Positions 5,981 through 6,100 of a DNA stretch of 6,100 bases are shown piece by piece. Within the stretch, counting starts at the first letter, position 1. Every line of letters begins with the position of its first letter. A model generated the notes under the pieces. The model was not told where the DNA came from and made no database searches. It saw only the letters and a list, made by a program, of their open reading frames with translations. This DNA is from Bacteroidota bacterium. Its GTDB lineage: Bacteria; Bacteroidota; Bacteroidia; 2-12-FULL-35-15. Both the position numbers and the translations under genes were made by a program. Location: positions 1-6,100 of the forward strand of contig JAHEYA010000157.1 in NCBI GenBank assembly GCA_023251855.1. The letters are read 5' to 3'.

Positions 5981-6100
5981 TTAAGAATTTTTCCAATTGG
6001 GTTTTCTTTTTTCAAGAAAGGAATTTATCCCTTCGTTTGCGTCATCCGTTTCCATCAGTTGGTTTACGTATATATTTTCCAGTTGCGGAAGAAAGTTGCT
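5981..6100 (-). CDS. Enoyl-CoA hydratase/isomerase family protein, C-terminal end only
   Basis: A reading frame enters from the right edge and ends at the TAA at 5981-5983, giving 39 residues. The end reads ...MET DDANEGINSFLEKRKPNWKNS. This is the characteristic C-terminus of crotonase-family enzymes (S/T-x-D-A-x-E-G-I-x-A-F-L-E-K-R-K-P-x-F/W). Most of the protein, including the catalytic glutamates, is outside the window, so hydratase, isomerase or related activity cannot be told apart. It is the upstream neighbour of the GMC gene, with an 11-bp gap to that gene's ATG, which indicates one operon. Together with the fused enzyme downstream it would give this operon at least two crotonase domains. 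Confidence 0.85.
   Translation of the reverse strand, partial: SNFLPQLENIYVNQLMETDDANEGINSFLEKRKPNWKNS

Noticed and set aside
5970..5996. TTG at 5996 as the start of the GMC oxidoreductase, adding nine residues
   Set aside because: It would overlap the 3' end of the upstream crotonase gene, whose stop is at 5981-5983. The added residues precede the usual beginning of the FAD-binding fold, and the ATG at 5969 places it normally, 11 bp after that stop.

Overview
The window is a low-GC (A+T-rich) bacterial segment of two converging gene blocks, almost entirely coding. The Bacteroidota (or a nearby lineage such as Ignavibacteria) fit best. Most starts lack a properly spaced Shine-Dalgarno sequence, leaders are A/T-rich, and one small protein has a signal-like N-terminus ending in VFA-Q. 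The taxonomic call is an inference from these traits only.

Plus strand, 1-2070: the distal part of a respiratory nitrate reductase operon. It holds the C-terminal 177 residues of a NarJ-type assembly chaperone (5' end outside the window), then after a 2-base gap a complete NarI-type di-heme cytochrome b subunit. All four heme-ligand histidines are present at the spacing seen in E. coli NarI. Three small membrane proteins follow on the same strand (61, 40 and 123 aa). None is recognisable as a standard nar gene. The catalytic subunits NarG and NarH would be expected just upstream of base 1.

Minus strand, 6100-2078: a lipid or alcohol catabolism operon read right to left. It consists of the last 39 residues of an enoyl-CoA hydratase-family protein, a GMC-family FAD oxidoreductase (459 aa from its ATG), a 132-aa protein resembling the small subunit 3 of gluconate 2-dehydrogenase-type enzymes, and, after a 91-bp gap, a 669-aa bifunctional protein. 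That protein has 3-hydroxyacyl-CoA dehydrogenase at the N-terminus and enoyl-CoA hydratase at the C-terminus, the reverse of the FadB/FadJ domain order. All catalytic residues I could place are intact in both halves and in the GMC enzyme.

How the parts may fit together (inference): the GMC enzyme with its small partner would oxidise an alcohol, and the crotonase and fused enzyme would run the middle steps of beta-oxidation. Electrons released could reach the quinone pool and be used by NarGHI with nitrate. The two blocks converge with only 7 bp between stop codons, and I see no terminator hairpin there. No stretch over 300 bases lacks a gene, and I found no tRNA, rRNA, CRISPR array or insertion sequence. 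The least explained parts are the cluster of tiny membrane proteins after narI and the GMC/small-subunit pair with its four-cysteine segment.
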